Origin: Alphaproteobacteria bacterium
GTDB lineage: Bacteria; Pseudomonadota; Alphaproteobacteria; Acetobacterales; Acetobacteraceae
Reading direction: 5' to 3'
Assembly: GCA_013298245.1 (NCBI GenBank)
Contig: JAAFHD010000138.1
Coordinates: 1-8,642, forward strand
Length of the DNA stretch: 8,642 bases
Shown here: positions 1 to 6,068 of the stretch, one piece after another
Numbering within the stretch: position 1 is the stretch's first letter
Layout: the number at the start of each line of letters is the position of its first letter
Program-made: the position numbers and the translations under genes
Notes under the pieces: model-generated
The model's input: the letters and a program-made list of their open reading frames with translations, nothing else
What the model was told of the DNA's origin: nothing
The model's database searches: none

Positions 1-121
1 AGCGGACGTGATCAAAAGTTTGCAAACCCTGCCCGGTGTAACCAACGCGGGAGAAGGGGTAGCGGGTGATCTCGCGCAGATCGGCTTCGGCCCCTTCGGA
101 GAGGATGTAGGGGCGCGTCAC
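1..121 (-). CDS. ParE-like type II toxin (partial, C-terminus outside window)
   Basis: The first 40 residues of a probable RelE/ParE-superfamily toxin are visible. It starts at a GTG (121-119) that overlaps the antitoxin stop as GTGA, and it runs off the left edge. The N-terminus reads VTRPYILSEGAEADLREI followed by TRY, which matches the ParE pattern of a first beta strand (YxLS), an acidic helix (AxxDLxEI) and an Arg-Tyr. In the family these toxins act on gyrase or on ribosome-bound mRNA, and the preceding antitoxin neutralises them. The region after TRY (PFSRVGYTGQGLQ) departs from the usual Trp-Gly-xx-Gln spacing of ParE, so some divergence is possible. The gene order antitoxin then toxin and the 4-base overlap are typical of parDE. 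The call rests on a short N-terminal fragment plus context. Confidence 0.7.
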   Translation of the reverse strand, partial: MTRPYILSEGAEADLREITRYPFSRVGYTGQGLQTFDHVR

Positions 122-372
122 CCCTGGCCATCAGCGCGGAACATGCTCTCGGCGATCTCGGTGATGCTGCGGGTCGAGACCTCGCCACGGCCCGCTTCGG
201 CCATGCGCTGTTCCAGCAATGTCTTGAGATCAGCCCAGGCTCGCACCTCGCTCTCGGGCGGTGGGAACAGCCGCTCGATGGCGTATTGCTTGATGGTCTT
301 GCCCTCCAGCGCGGCCATCGCCTTCAGGGCCTGGTGCTGCTGGTCGGTGACGTCGATGGTCAGTCGGCTCAT
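118..372 (-). CDS. Ribbon-helix-helix antitoxin (ParD/CopG-like)
   Basis: This 84-residue protein is probably the antitoxin of the ParE-like toxin that follows it. Residues 3-35 form a ribbon-helix-helix DNA-binding unit: strand LTIDVTD, helix A from about QQHQALKAMAALEG, and helix B from about KTIKQYAIERL. The C-terminal part (about 45-80, with LLEQRMAEAGRGEVSTRSI and EIAESMF) is the acidic-amphipathic tail that binds the toxin in this family. The start at 372 follows a GGGA at modest distance and lies just downstream of a candidate promoter with an inverted repeat, consistent with autorepression. The stop overlaps the GTG of the toxin, so the two are probably translationally coupled. The family assignment is from fold pattern and context; the exact antitoxin subfamily is not certain. 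Confidence 0.82.
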   Translation of the reverse strand: MSRLTIDVTDQQHQALKAMAALEGKTIKQYAIERLFPPPESEVRAWADLKTLLEQRMAEAGRGEVSTRSITEIAESMFRADGQG

Positions 373-394
373 GCTGGGTTTCCCATACGGGAGT

Positions 395-423
395 CACATT
401 AGCACAAATGTGGGTCACGTCAC
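395..423 (-). promoter_or_regulatory. Candidate promoter and operator of the toxin-antitoxin genes
   Basis: Reading the minus strand, GTGACG (423-418) is a 4/6 match to a -35 box. After a 16-base spacer comes TAATGT (401-396), with TG one base upstream as in extended -10 elements. Overlapping the -10 is a perfect inverted repeat, CACATT-6 bases-AATGTG (395-412). The pentamer GTCAC (plus strand) occurs at 393, 414 and 419, the first two exactly 21 bases apart, close to two helical turns. Ribbon-helix-helix antitoxins usually bind short repeats of this kind over their own promoter. Operator function is inferred. Confidence 0.5.
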
Positions 424-431
424 ACCGCAAA

Positions 432-458
432 GCTGGCCCGCATGCTGTGCGGGCCAGC
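432..458 (-). terminator. Hairpin terminator at the end of the galU-ugd-pgmG operon
   Basis: A perfect 11-bp inverted repeat (GCTGGCCCGCA / TGCGGGCCAGC) with a 5-base loop begins eight bases after the pgmG stop. On the minus strand it is followed only by TTT and then GC-rich sequence, so the U-tract is weak. The stem is strong and its position is right for an intrinsic terminator, which GC-rich bacteria often make with short U-tracts. It separates the sugar-nucleotide operon from the toxin-antitoxin genes, which run in the same direction. Confidence 0.72.
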
Positions 459-466
459 GCCGGGCC

Positions 467-1876
467 TCAGTGCCCCGCGTTTTCGCCCGAAAAATCCGGC
501 ACCGGCAAACCACTCGCGGTGATCTGCGCCGCCAGCTGCGCCTTCAGGCGTTCCAGCCCGGCTTCGGTGCGCGCTTCCGCCCGCGCGACCAGCACGGCCT
601 GCGTGTTGGAAGCACGCAACAGCCACCAGCCATCATCGGTCAGCACGCGCACGCCGTCCACGGCCTGCACCTTCGCACCCGACGCGGCCAAGCGATCGGC
701 CACTTCTTTCACCACGGCGAATTTGCGCTCCTCCTCGCAATCGAAGCGCAGTTCGGGGGTGTTCAAAACCTTCGGCAGCGCGTCGTGCATTTCGGCCAGT
801 GTGTGGCTCGCGCGGCCCAGCACGCCCAGCAGACGCACGGCCGAATAGGGCGCGTCATCGAAGCCGTACCACTTGTCGGCATAGAAGGTGTGGCCGGACA
901 TCTCGCCGGCCAGCGGCGCGCCGGTTTCCGCCATTTTCTGCTTGATGAGGCTGTGCCCGGTCTTCCACATCAGCGGCACGCCGCCGGCCTTCGCCACCTC
1001 GTCGAACAGCACCTGCGAAGCCTTCACATCGGCGATGATCGTCGCACCCGGATGCGCCTTCAGCACATCGCGCGCCAGCACCACCAACAGCTGGTCGCCG
1101 AACAGCATATGCCCATTGCCATCCACCACGCCGATGCGGTCCGCATCGCCATCAAACGCGATGCCCAGATCGGCGCCGGTCTCGCGCACCTTGGCGATGA
1201 TCTGTTCCAGGTTCTTCAGCACCGTGGGGTCTGGGTGGTGGTTCGGGAAATTGCCGTCGATCTCGGCGTTGATGACGGTGTGCGTGCCGGGCAGGCGCGC
1301 GGCCAGCATTTCGGTGATCTTGCCGCCCGAGCCATTGCCCGGATCCCACACCACCTTCAGCCCGCGCGTGCCATCGAAATCCTTCAGCATGCGCGTGACG
1401 TAAGCCTCCGACACATCGACCTGTTCGGAGCTGCCCTTGCCCGCCGGCACCACATCACCGGCCGCCGCCATCGCGCCCAAGCCCTGGATATCCTTGCCGA
1501 AAAACGGCTTCTTGCCGATCATCGACTTGAAGCCGTTGTAGTTGGGCGGGTTGTGGCTGCCGGTCACCATCACCGCGCCATCGGCCTCCAGCGCATAGGC
1601 CGCGTAGTACAGCATGGGCGTCGGGCCGCAGCCGACGCGCGCGACATGCAGGCCGCAATCCATCAGCCCCGCGACCAGGCGTTCTTCCAGCATGGGCGAC
1701 GACAGGCGGCCATCATAACCCACCGCCACCTTCTTGCCGCCCGCGCGCACCACCACGCTGCCAAAGCAGCGGCCAATTGCGTAGGCGTCATCGCCGCCAA
1801 GCGTTTCGCCGATGATGCCGCGGATGTCGTATTCGCGCAGGCTGGTCTTGTGGAAGTTGTGCTGGAACGCGGCCAT
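467..1876 (-). CDS. pgmG: Phosphoglucomutase/phosphomannomutase (alpha-D-phosphohexomutase)
   Basis: This 469-residue cytoplasmic enzyme interconverts glucose-6-P with glucose-1-P and mannose-6-P with mannose-1-P through a phosphoserine. All four family signatures are present in order: the phosphoserine loop TGSHNP (105-110, Ser107), the Mg-binding DGDADR (242-247), the sugar-specificity loop GEMSGH (324-329) and the phosphate-binding RASNTQ (421-426). The N-terminus (REYDIRG, 14-20) is that of the AlgC/PgmG subgroup, and the length is normal. The ATG at 1876 shares its A with the ugd stop (TGATG) and has a strong GGGAGG five bases upstream, so translation is probably both coupled and independently initiated. 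It is last in the operon, feeding glucose-1-P to GalU. The symbol pgmG is chosen by resemblance to the alphaproteobacterial bifunctional enzyme; algC/manB-type naming is equally defensible. Confidence 0.93.
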   Translation of the reverse strand: MAAFQHNFHKTSLREYDIRGIIGETLGGDDAYAIGRCFGSVVVRAGGKKVAVGYDGRLSSPMLEERLVAGLMDCGLHVARVGCGPTPMLYYAAYALEADGAVMVTGSHNPPNYNGFKSMIGKKPFFGKDIQGLGAMAAAGDVVPAGKGSSEQVDVSEAYVTRMLKDFDGTRGLKVVWDPGNGSGGKITEMLAARLPGTHTVINAEIDGNFPNHHPDPTVLKNLEQIIAKVRETGADLGIAFDGDADRIGVVDGNGHMLFGDQLLVVLARDVLKAHPGATIIADVKASQVLFDEVAKAGGVPLMWKTGHSLIKQKMAETGAPLAGEMSGHTFYADKWYGFDDAPYSAVRLLGVLGRASHTLAEMHDALPKVLNTPELRFDCEEERKFAVVKEVADRLAASGAKVQAVDGVRVLTDDGWWLLRASNTQAVLVARAEARTEAGLERLKAQLAAQITASGLPVPDFSGENAGH

Positions 1877-3186
1877 CAGGGCCTCCCGATCGAGATGTAG
1901 CGGAACCCCGCGGCGCGCATCGCCACGGGGTCATAGACATTGCGGAAATCACAGAAAACATCGCCCGCCATGGCGGATTTGAGGCGGGCTGGTGGCAGGG
2001 CGCGGAATTCGTTCCATTCGGTCAGCAGGACGGTGGCGTCGGCGTTGGCCACGCATTCCATGGCGCTGGCGGCGTAGTGCGTGGCGGCGGGTAGCATGGG
2101 GCGCGCTTGCGCCATGCCCTCGGGGTCATAGGCGGTGACGGTGGCGCCCGCCGCCGCCAGCGCAGGCAGCACGACCAGGGATGGCGCGTCGCGCATGTCA
2201 TCCGTCTCAGGCTTGAAGGTCAGACCCAGCACGGCAATGCGCTTGCCGCGTGCGTCGCCTAAAGCGGCGATGACGCGGCGCGCCATGTCCTCCTTGCGCG
2301 CGTCATTCACCGCAATGGTCGCTTCCACCAGGCGTAATGGCGCCCCGGCATCCTGCGCGGTGCGCGCGAAGGCCAGCGTATCCTTGGGGAAGCAGCTGCC
2401 GCCATAACCAGGGCCTGGGTGCAAAAACTTGCGGCCGATGCGGCCGTCCAGGCCGATGCCGCGCGCCACATCATGCACATCGGCGCCGGTTTTTTCGCAC
2501 AGATCGGCGACCTCGTTGATGAAGGTGATCTTCATCGCGAGAAAGCTGTTGGCCGCGTATTTGATCGTCTCGGCGGTTTCCAGCGACGTGGCAACGATGG
2601 GCGTTTCGATCAGATAGAGCGGGCGATACAGCCGCTTCAGCGTGGCCAGCGCCGCTTCGCCACGCGCGCCGGCCTCGATGCCGATCACCACGCGATCGGG
2701 CCGCATGAAGTCGCCAATGGCGGCGCCTTCGCGCAGGAATTCCGGGTTGGACGCGACCACCACATCGTCGCGAATGGCGCGCACCAATTCGATGATGCGC
2801 TGCCCGGTGCCGACCGGCACGGTGGATTTCGTCACCAGTGTCAGCGGGCCGGTTGCCGCGCGCGCCACCTGTTCGGCAGCGGCAAACACGAACGACAAAT
2901 CCGCATGCCCATCGCCACGCCGCGACGGCGTGCCGACCGCGAGGAACACCGCCTCCGCACCCACCATCGCCGGCGCCAATTCGGTGTGAAAAGTCAGCCG
3001 CCCATCGCGCACATTATCCGCGACCAGCCGATCCAGCCCCGGTTCGTAGATGGGCATGCGCCCCGCCCGCAGCGCCTCGATCCGCGCGGGGTCGTTGTCC
3101 ACCAGCGCGACATCGATGCCGAACTCAGCAAAGCACGCCGCTGAAACCAGCCCGACATAACCCGCACCGAGGATGGTGATCCGCAT
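1876..3186 (-). CDS. ugd: UDP-glucose 6-dehydrogenase
   Basis: This 436-residue cytoplasmic enzyme oxidises UDP-glucose to UDP-glucuronate using two NAD+. The N-terminal Rossmann domain opens with GAGYVG (7-12) and has an acidic residue, Asp30, at the end of strand two (VDND). KSTVPVGT (120-127) and NPEFLREG (147-154) are typical of the family. The central helix carries the conserved Lys219 ([11 protein letters not shown]), and the catalytic cysteine is Cys265 in GGSCFPKDT. The C-terminal UDP-binding domain has [16 protein letters not shown] (321-336). The length is standard and no key residue is missing. The ATG lies four bases after the galU stop without a clear Shine-Dalgarno site, which suggests coupling to galU. 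The product is a precursor for acidic polysaccharides or glucuronate-containing glycolipids. Confidence 0.96.
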   Translation of the reverse strand: MRITILGAGYVGLVSAACFAEFGIDVALVDNDPARIEALRAGRMPIYEPGLDRLVADNVRDGRLTFHTELAPAMVGAEAVFLAVGTPSRRGDGHADLSFVFAAAEQVARAATGPLTLVTKSTVPVGTGQRIIELVRAIRDDVVVASNPEFLREGAAIGDFMRPDRVVIGIEAGARGEAALATLKRLYRPLYLIETPIVATSLETAETIKYAANSFLAMKITFINEVADLCEKTGADVHDVARGIGLDGRIGRKFLHPGPGYGGSCFPKDTLAFARTAQDAGAPLRLVEATIAVNDARKEDMARRVIAALGDARGKRIAVLGLTFKPETDDMRDAPSLVVLPALAAAGATVTAYDPEGMAQARPMLPAATHYAASAMECVANADATVLLTEWNEFRALPPARLKSAMAGDVFCDFRNVYDPVAMRAAGFRYISIGRP

Positions 3187-3190
3187 GCGG

Positions 3191-4060
3191 CTAGCTGTAG
3201 CGCGCCAGGATATCCTTCATCGCCGGCGCCAAATCCGGCCGCGCCAGCGCGAAGGCCACCTGCGCTTCCAGATACCCGGCCTTGTCGCCGCAATCGAAGC
3301 GCCGGCCTTCATAGCGCACGCCATGGAAGGGCTGCGTGCCGATCAGCTTCGCCATGCTGTCGGTCAACTGGATTTCGCCGCCAGCGCCTTTTTCCATCTT
3401 GGCCAGGTGCCCGATCACCTCGGGCATCAGCACATAGCGGCCGATGATGGTCAGGTTGGACGGCGCCTGGTCCACCGGCGGCTTTTCCACCAGGCCCTTC
3501 ACCGAGACCAACCGCCCTTTATCCTCCGCGATGTCGATCACGCCGTAGCGGTTGACGCGCTCACGCGGCACTTCCTCGATCGCGACGACATTGCCGCCGG
3601 TCTCCGCATAGGCATCGGCCAGCTGCTTCGTGCAGGACACGTCGCACATCATCAGGTCATCGGGCAGCAGGATGGCGAAGGGCTCGTCCTGGATGAAATG
3701 TCGCGCGCACCAGATGGCGTGGCCAAGGCCCATCGGCACCTGCTGGCGCGTGGTCACGACACTGCCCGGCGCCAATTGCTGCGCGCGCAATTCGGCCAAT
3801 TCCTTCGCCTTGCCGCGTTCTTCCAGCGTGCGTTCCAACTCATAGGCAACGTCGAACTGTTCCACGATCGCGGTCTTGCCGCGCCCGGTCACGAAGCAGA
3901 ATTGCTCGATGCCGGCGGCGCGCGCCTCATCCACGGCGTACTGAATCAACGGCCGGTCCACGACCGGCAGCATTTCCTTCGCGACGGTCTTGGTCGCGGG
4001 CAGGAAACGCGTGCCGAGACCGGCAACCGGCATCACGGCTTTTCGCAGTGGCTTCAACAT
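3191..4060 (-). CDS. galU: UTP--glucose-1-phosphate uridylyltransferase
   Basis: This protein makes UDP-glucose from glucose-1-P and UTP in the cytoplasm. From the start chosen here it is 289 residues, the normal GalU length. Visible signatures are the nucleotide-binding loop GLGTRFLPATK (14-24), EMLP with Lys28 just before it, the metal/UTP region LLPDDLM (132-138), VEKP (191-194), GEIQLTD (228-234) and RFDCGDK (254-260). The frame is open further, to an ATG at 4096. The start at 4060 gives the usual N-terminus (LKPLRKAVMPVAG) and has AAGGA nine bases upstream, whereas an ATG at 4066 would be only three bases from that site. The ugd gene follows after four bases. The AAGGA can pair with an upstream TCCTT, described separately. 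Confidence 0.95.
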   Translation of the reverse strand: MLKPLRKAVMPVAGLGTRFLPATKTVAKEMLPVVDRPLIQYAVDEARAAGIEQFCFVTGRGKTAIVEQFDVAYELERTLEERGKAKELAELRAQQLAPGSVVTTRQQVPMGLGHAIWCARHFIQDEPFAILLPDDLMMCDVSCTKQLADAYAETGGNVVAIEEVPRERVNRYGVIDIAEDKGRLVSVKGLVEKPPVDQAPSNLTIIGRYVLMPEVIGHLAKMEKGAGGEIQLTDSMAKLIGTQPFHGVRYEGRRFDCGDKAGYLEAQVAFALARPDLAPAMKDILARYS

Positions 4061-4069
4061 GCACATGAA

Positions 4070-4085
4070 TCCTTCGTGGCAAGGA
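4070..4085 (-). promoter_or_regulatory. galU ribosome binding site within a small inverted repeat
   Basis: On the minus strand AAGGA (4074-4070) is placed nine bases before the preferred galU ATG at 4060 and decides the start. It is preceded, after six bases, by its perfect complement TCCTT (4085-4081). The pair could fold into a 5-bp stem that hides the ribosome binding site. The stem is short and AU-rich for this genome, so regulatory meaning is speculative; the ribosome-site call itself is good. Confidence 0.6.
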
Positions 4086-4136
4086 GGGTTTGCCATGGCC
4101 CACCGTGGCTTGTCACCGGGCGCGGCGCTTGGGTGA

Positions 4137-4508
4137 TCAACTGCACCACGACAGCGTCAGCGACACCTTGCTGCCGCTGGGTGGCTGCGGAACGATCGGG
4201 CCCTGGGACGTGGTGGTGGCCTGCGGCCTCATTCGCACGAACACGCTGTTGTGGCTGTAGATCACCCCACGACTGTCGCGCACCACCACGTAGAACATGG
4301 CGTTGCGCCAACGATCGGCCGTGCTGTTCGCATCGAACATGACCCAGCCATTGGACCAGACTCGCCCAATGGTGAGCGGGCATGTGCCCTGGTCGGACCG
4401 TTCGATCGTCATGTTGGCAGGTGGCCACTGGTAGCCCTGTGCTTGCGCGCCAACCGAGACTGCGGTCAGCGTCAGTCCCAAGACAACGGCCGGCATCATG
4501 TGCATCAT
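4137..4508 (-). CDS. Small exported protein of unknown function upstream of galU
   Basis: This 123-residue protein has a clear signal peptide: the hydrophobic core PAVVLGLTLTAVSVG (about 6-20) is followed by AQAQ, with cleavage likely near residues 23-24. The mature part is about 100 residues, Trp- and Val-rich with alternating hydrophobics, for example GWVMFDA and MFYVVVRD, which suggests a small beta fold. It has two cysteines, Cys43 (GTCPL) and Cys122 two residues from the C-terminus, which could form a disulfide in the periplasm. The start at 4508 has AAGGA five bases upstream; a second ATG follows directly and another lies at residue 5. I do not recognise a family. It is 76 bases ahead of galU on the same strand, so co-transcription is possible but not shown. 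Confidence 0.75.
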   Translation of the reverse strand: MMHMMPAVVLGLTLTAVSVGAQAQGYQWPPANMTIERSDQGTCPLTIGRVWSNGWVMFDANSTADRWRNAMFYVVVRDSRGVIYSHNSVFVRMRPQATTTSQGPIVPQPPSGSKVSLTLSWCS

Positions 4509-4631
4509 CAGGATCCTTCAACGGCATCCCGATTTTAGCGTGCGACCCTTGCCGAAGACTTAGCGCATTTTCCAGCGAAGCGGACACGCGTGGCGGCCCG
4601 GGAAATTCGCGTGCGAACCGCGTCAGCGACA
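4509..4631 (-). other. Intergenic region ahead of the small exported gene and galU operon
   Basis: This 123-base gap is the longest in the window. On the minus strand it contains TAAAAT about 25 bases before the ATG of the exported protein, a plausible -10, but no good -35 box at the normal distance. An inverted repeat, CACGCG / CGCGTG (4585-4613), has a 17-base loop with CCCGGG in it and no T-tract, so it is a poor terminator for the J-domain gene. A promoter for the downstream operon is expected here from the layout; the sequence support is weak. Confidence 0.3.
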
Positions 4632-5297
4632 TCAATCGCCCAGCAGAAAATCCCGCGCCGCATTCAACCGCGCCGCCAGCGCCGCATCGCCACCGGCGTC
4701 AGGGTGCGCCTCGCGCATGCGGCGGCGATGCGCGGTGCGAATCTCCTCCTCCGAAGCGCCCTCGCGCAGGCCCAGCAATTCCAGCGCGGCGCGCCGGTCC
4801 AGCGGTGCATCACCCGCGCGCCATTCGGGCGAGACACGGTCCAGCCAGGCCTCCAGCAACGGCACGCTTTCCGCATCCTCCGCGCGACAATCTTCCAACA
4901 GTTCCAACAGGCGCGGCAGCGGCAAATCCGCCAGATCAGCCCCCGCGAAGACGCCACGCACAACGCGCCCGCGCATCTCCCCAGTCACCAGGTCCAGGCG
5001 CATTTCCAGCGTCGCGGTGTCCACCGCCGTCTCGCCGTCGCGCGCCGAGCCCTGGAACACCTGCTTCGCACGCACCCCCTGCCACCAGCGCCACAGCGCG
5101 GGGCCAAAAAAGATCAGCGCGGAAAACGCCAGGCCCCCACGCCCCGACAGGAACAGGAACAACGCCAGCAGCACGCCCAGCCCCGCGCCGCCCCAGATCA
5201 CGCCCTTCTTCACCGCCGCCGCATCCGCGCGCGCGAAGGCCGACAGCAGAACAAACGCCACGGCCAGCGCCGCGAAGCCGGATAGCAGCCAGATCAT
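4632..5297 (-). CDS. Membrane-anchored J-domain (DnaJ/Tim14-like) protein
   Basis: This 221-residue protein has two or three hydrophobic segments at the N-terminus (about 1-21, 33-50 and 55-70), a middle region without a recognised domain (75-165), and a short C-terminal J domain (about 168-221). The J domain has ALELLGL, EEEIRTAHRRRM, the essential HPD (198-200), then GG and LNAARDFLL. The pattern AHRR-x-M, HPD-x-GG, AA, N-x-A-x-D matches the Tim14/Pam18-type J domain common in Alphaproteobacteria. J domains stimulate the ATPase of an Hsp70 (DnaK); the Tim14-like topology places it at the inner membrane. The ATG at 5297 overlaps the stop of the VWA gene (ATGA) and has no own Shine-Dalgarno site, so translation is likely coupled. 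The client and exact role are unknown. Confidence 0.85.
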   Translation of the reverse strand: MIWLLSGFAALAVAFVLLSAFARADAAAVKKGVIWGGAGLGVLLALFLFLSGRGGLAFSALIFFGPALWRWWQGVRAKQVFQGSARDGETAVDTATLEMRLDLVTGEMRGRVVRGVFAGADLADLPLPRLLELLEDCRAEDAESVPLLEAWLDRVSPEWRAGDAPLDRRAALELLGLREGASEEEIRTAHRRRMREAHPDAGGDAALAARLNAARDFLLGD

Positions 5298-5986
5298 CGC
5301 GGCGCCGGCAGCTGCGCCAGCACGCGCTTGGCCATCGGCCCGGGCAGCGCGGCCAGCTTGGCGCGCCCACCGGCGGCGAAGACTGCCACCGCCCGCAACA
5401 GGTCGCGCAGCGCATCCGCACTGGCCGAATCGAAGGGTGCAAAGGCACCGCCAGACACCTTCGCGATCTGCCGAAACGCCTCGGCGCTATGGGGCTCCGC
5501 ACCTTCGTGGAACGCAAACACCGGCGTGCCGTGAATGCCCAACTGGCCTGCCGCGTGGCACACCGGGTCCACTGCCTCTTCCAGCGCATCGCCCACCAGC
5601 ACGCAGGCATGCACACGATCGGCACGCGTCACGTTCAGCGCGTGCGTCAGCGCGCGCAGCACCTGCGTCTGCCCGCCCAGGCACTGCACGCCGGCCATGC
5701 GCCGCGTCACTTCTGCGGCATCGGTCAGGAAGGGGGTCGCGGCCAGTTCCATATGGCCGCGGAAATACACCAGCGATAATGCGAGGCCGCCGACATCGCG
5801 CGTGGCGCCGAACATCTCCGCCATCAGATGGCAGGCGCGGTCCCAGCTGGGCTGTCGGCTGGCCGTCGCGTCCATGATGAACAGCAGCCGGCCTTGCCGC
5901 GCGGTGGTCGCGCGCACGGGCATGCTGTTCACACGGGCCAGGAACGCCGCGACATCGTCACGCGGCTTCGCGGGGAGTTGCGCCAT
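5294..5986 (-). CDS. VWA (von Willebrand factor A-like) domain protein
   Basis: This 230-residue, apparently cytoplasmic protein has no signal peptide or membrane segment. Residues 33-160 fit a VWA fold: strand RLLFIMD leads into a MIDAS-like DATAS (39-43, Asp39-x-Thr41-x-Ser43). The second-loop threonine is probably Thr107 in GGQTQ, and a third acidic position lies in VLVGDA (129-134). The segment 149-205 (GTPVFAFHEG, the Ala-rich FRQIAKVSGGAFAPF, then LRDLLRAVAVF) is typical of the end of stand-alone VWA proteins that score a test population. The MIDAS uses Thr where many have Ser, which is compatible with metal binding. The start at 5986 lacks a good Shine-Dalgarno site; Met22 is an alternative, but the first is kept because residues 1-21 look protein-like. 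Its stop overlaps the J-domain gene, so the two products probably act together. No substrate is known. Confidence 0.85.
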   Translation of the reverse strand: MAQLPAKPRDDVAAFLARVNSMPVRATTARQGRLLFIMDATASRQPSWDRACHLMAEMFGATRDVGGLALSLVYFRGHMELAATPFLTDAAEVTRRMAGVQCLGGQTQVLRALTHALNVTRADRVHACVLVGDALEEAVDPVCHAAGQLGIHGTPVFAFHEGAEPHSAEAFRQIAKVSGGAFAPFDSASADALRDLLRAVAVFAAGGRAKLAALPGPMAKRVLAQLPAPR

Positions 5987-6068
5987 ACCGTCAACATGGC
6001 GTCATCAATCGCTTCTCGCCAGGGGCGCGGGATGTGGCATTCTGTTGCGGCAACAAGGAAGCGAAGCG
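5987..6068. promoter_or_regulatory. Divergent intergenic region between the VWA gene and the exported plus-strand gene
   Basis: These 82 bases should hold promoters for both directions, but no convincing -35/-10 pair was seen on either strand. The notable feature is TGTTGC-G-GCAACA (6043-6055), a perfect 6-bp palindrome ending right at the AAGGAA (6055-6060) that serves the gene starting at 6069. It could be an operator or just a small hairpin over the ribosome site. Confidence 0.35.

Noticed and set aside
1..122. ATG-start frame overlapping the antitoxin end as the toxin
   Set aside because: It gives an Arg/Leu/His-rich peptide with a stop after about 39 codons, whereas the GTG frame gives a ParE-like N-terminus and stays open.
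8..1900. 630-residue plus-strand open frame opposite pgmG
   Set aside because: It is His/Arg/Ala-rich with no domain and is fully antisense to a gene with all family motifs. It is a by-product of GC-rich codon use. The same holds for long plus-strand frames at 3173-4342, 4382-5779 and 2419-3144.
4061..4096. Longer galU start at 4096
   Set aside because: It adds 12 residues not usual for the family and has no good ribosome site, while 4060 has AAGGA at nine bases and the standard N-terminus.
4585..4613. Inverted repeat CACGCG/CGCGTG as terminator of the J-domain gene
   Set aside because: Only 6 bp with a 17-base loop and no T-tract on either strand.
5535..6068. Upstream extension of the exported plus-strand frame
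   Set aside because: It is antisense to the VWA gene, lacks domain character, and the signal peptide and ribosome site place the start at 6069.
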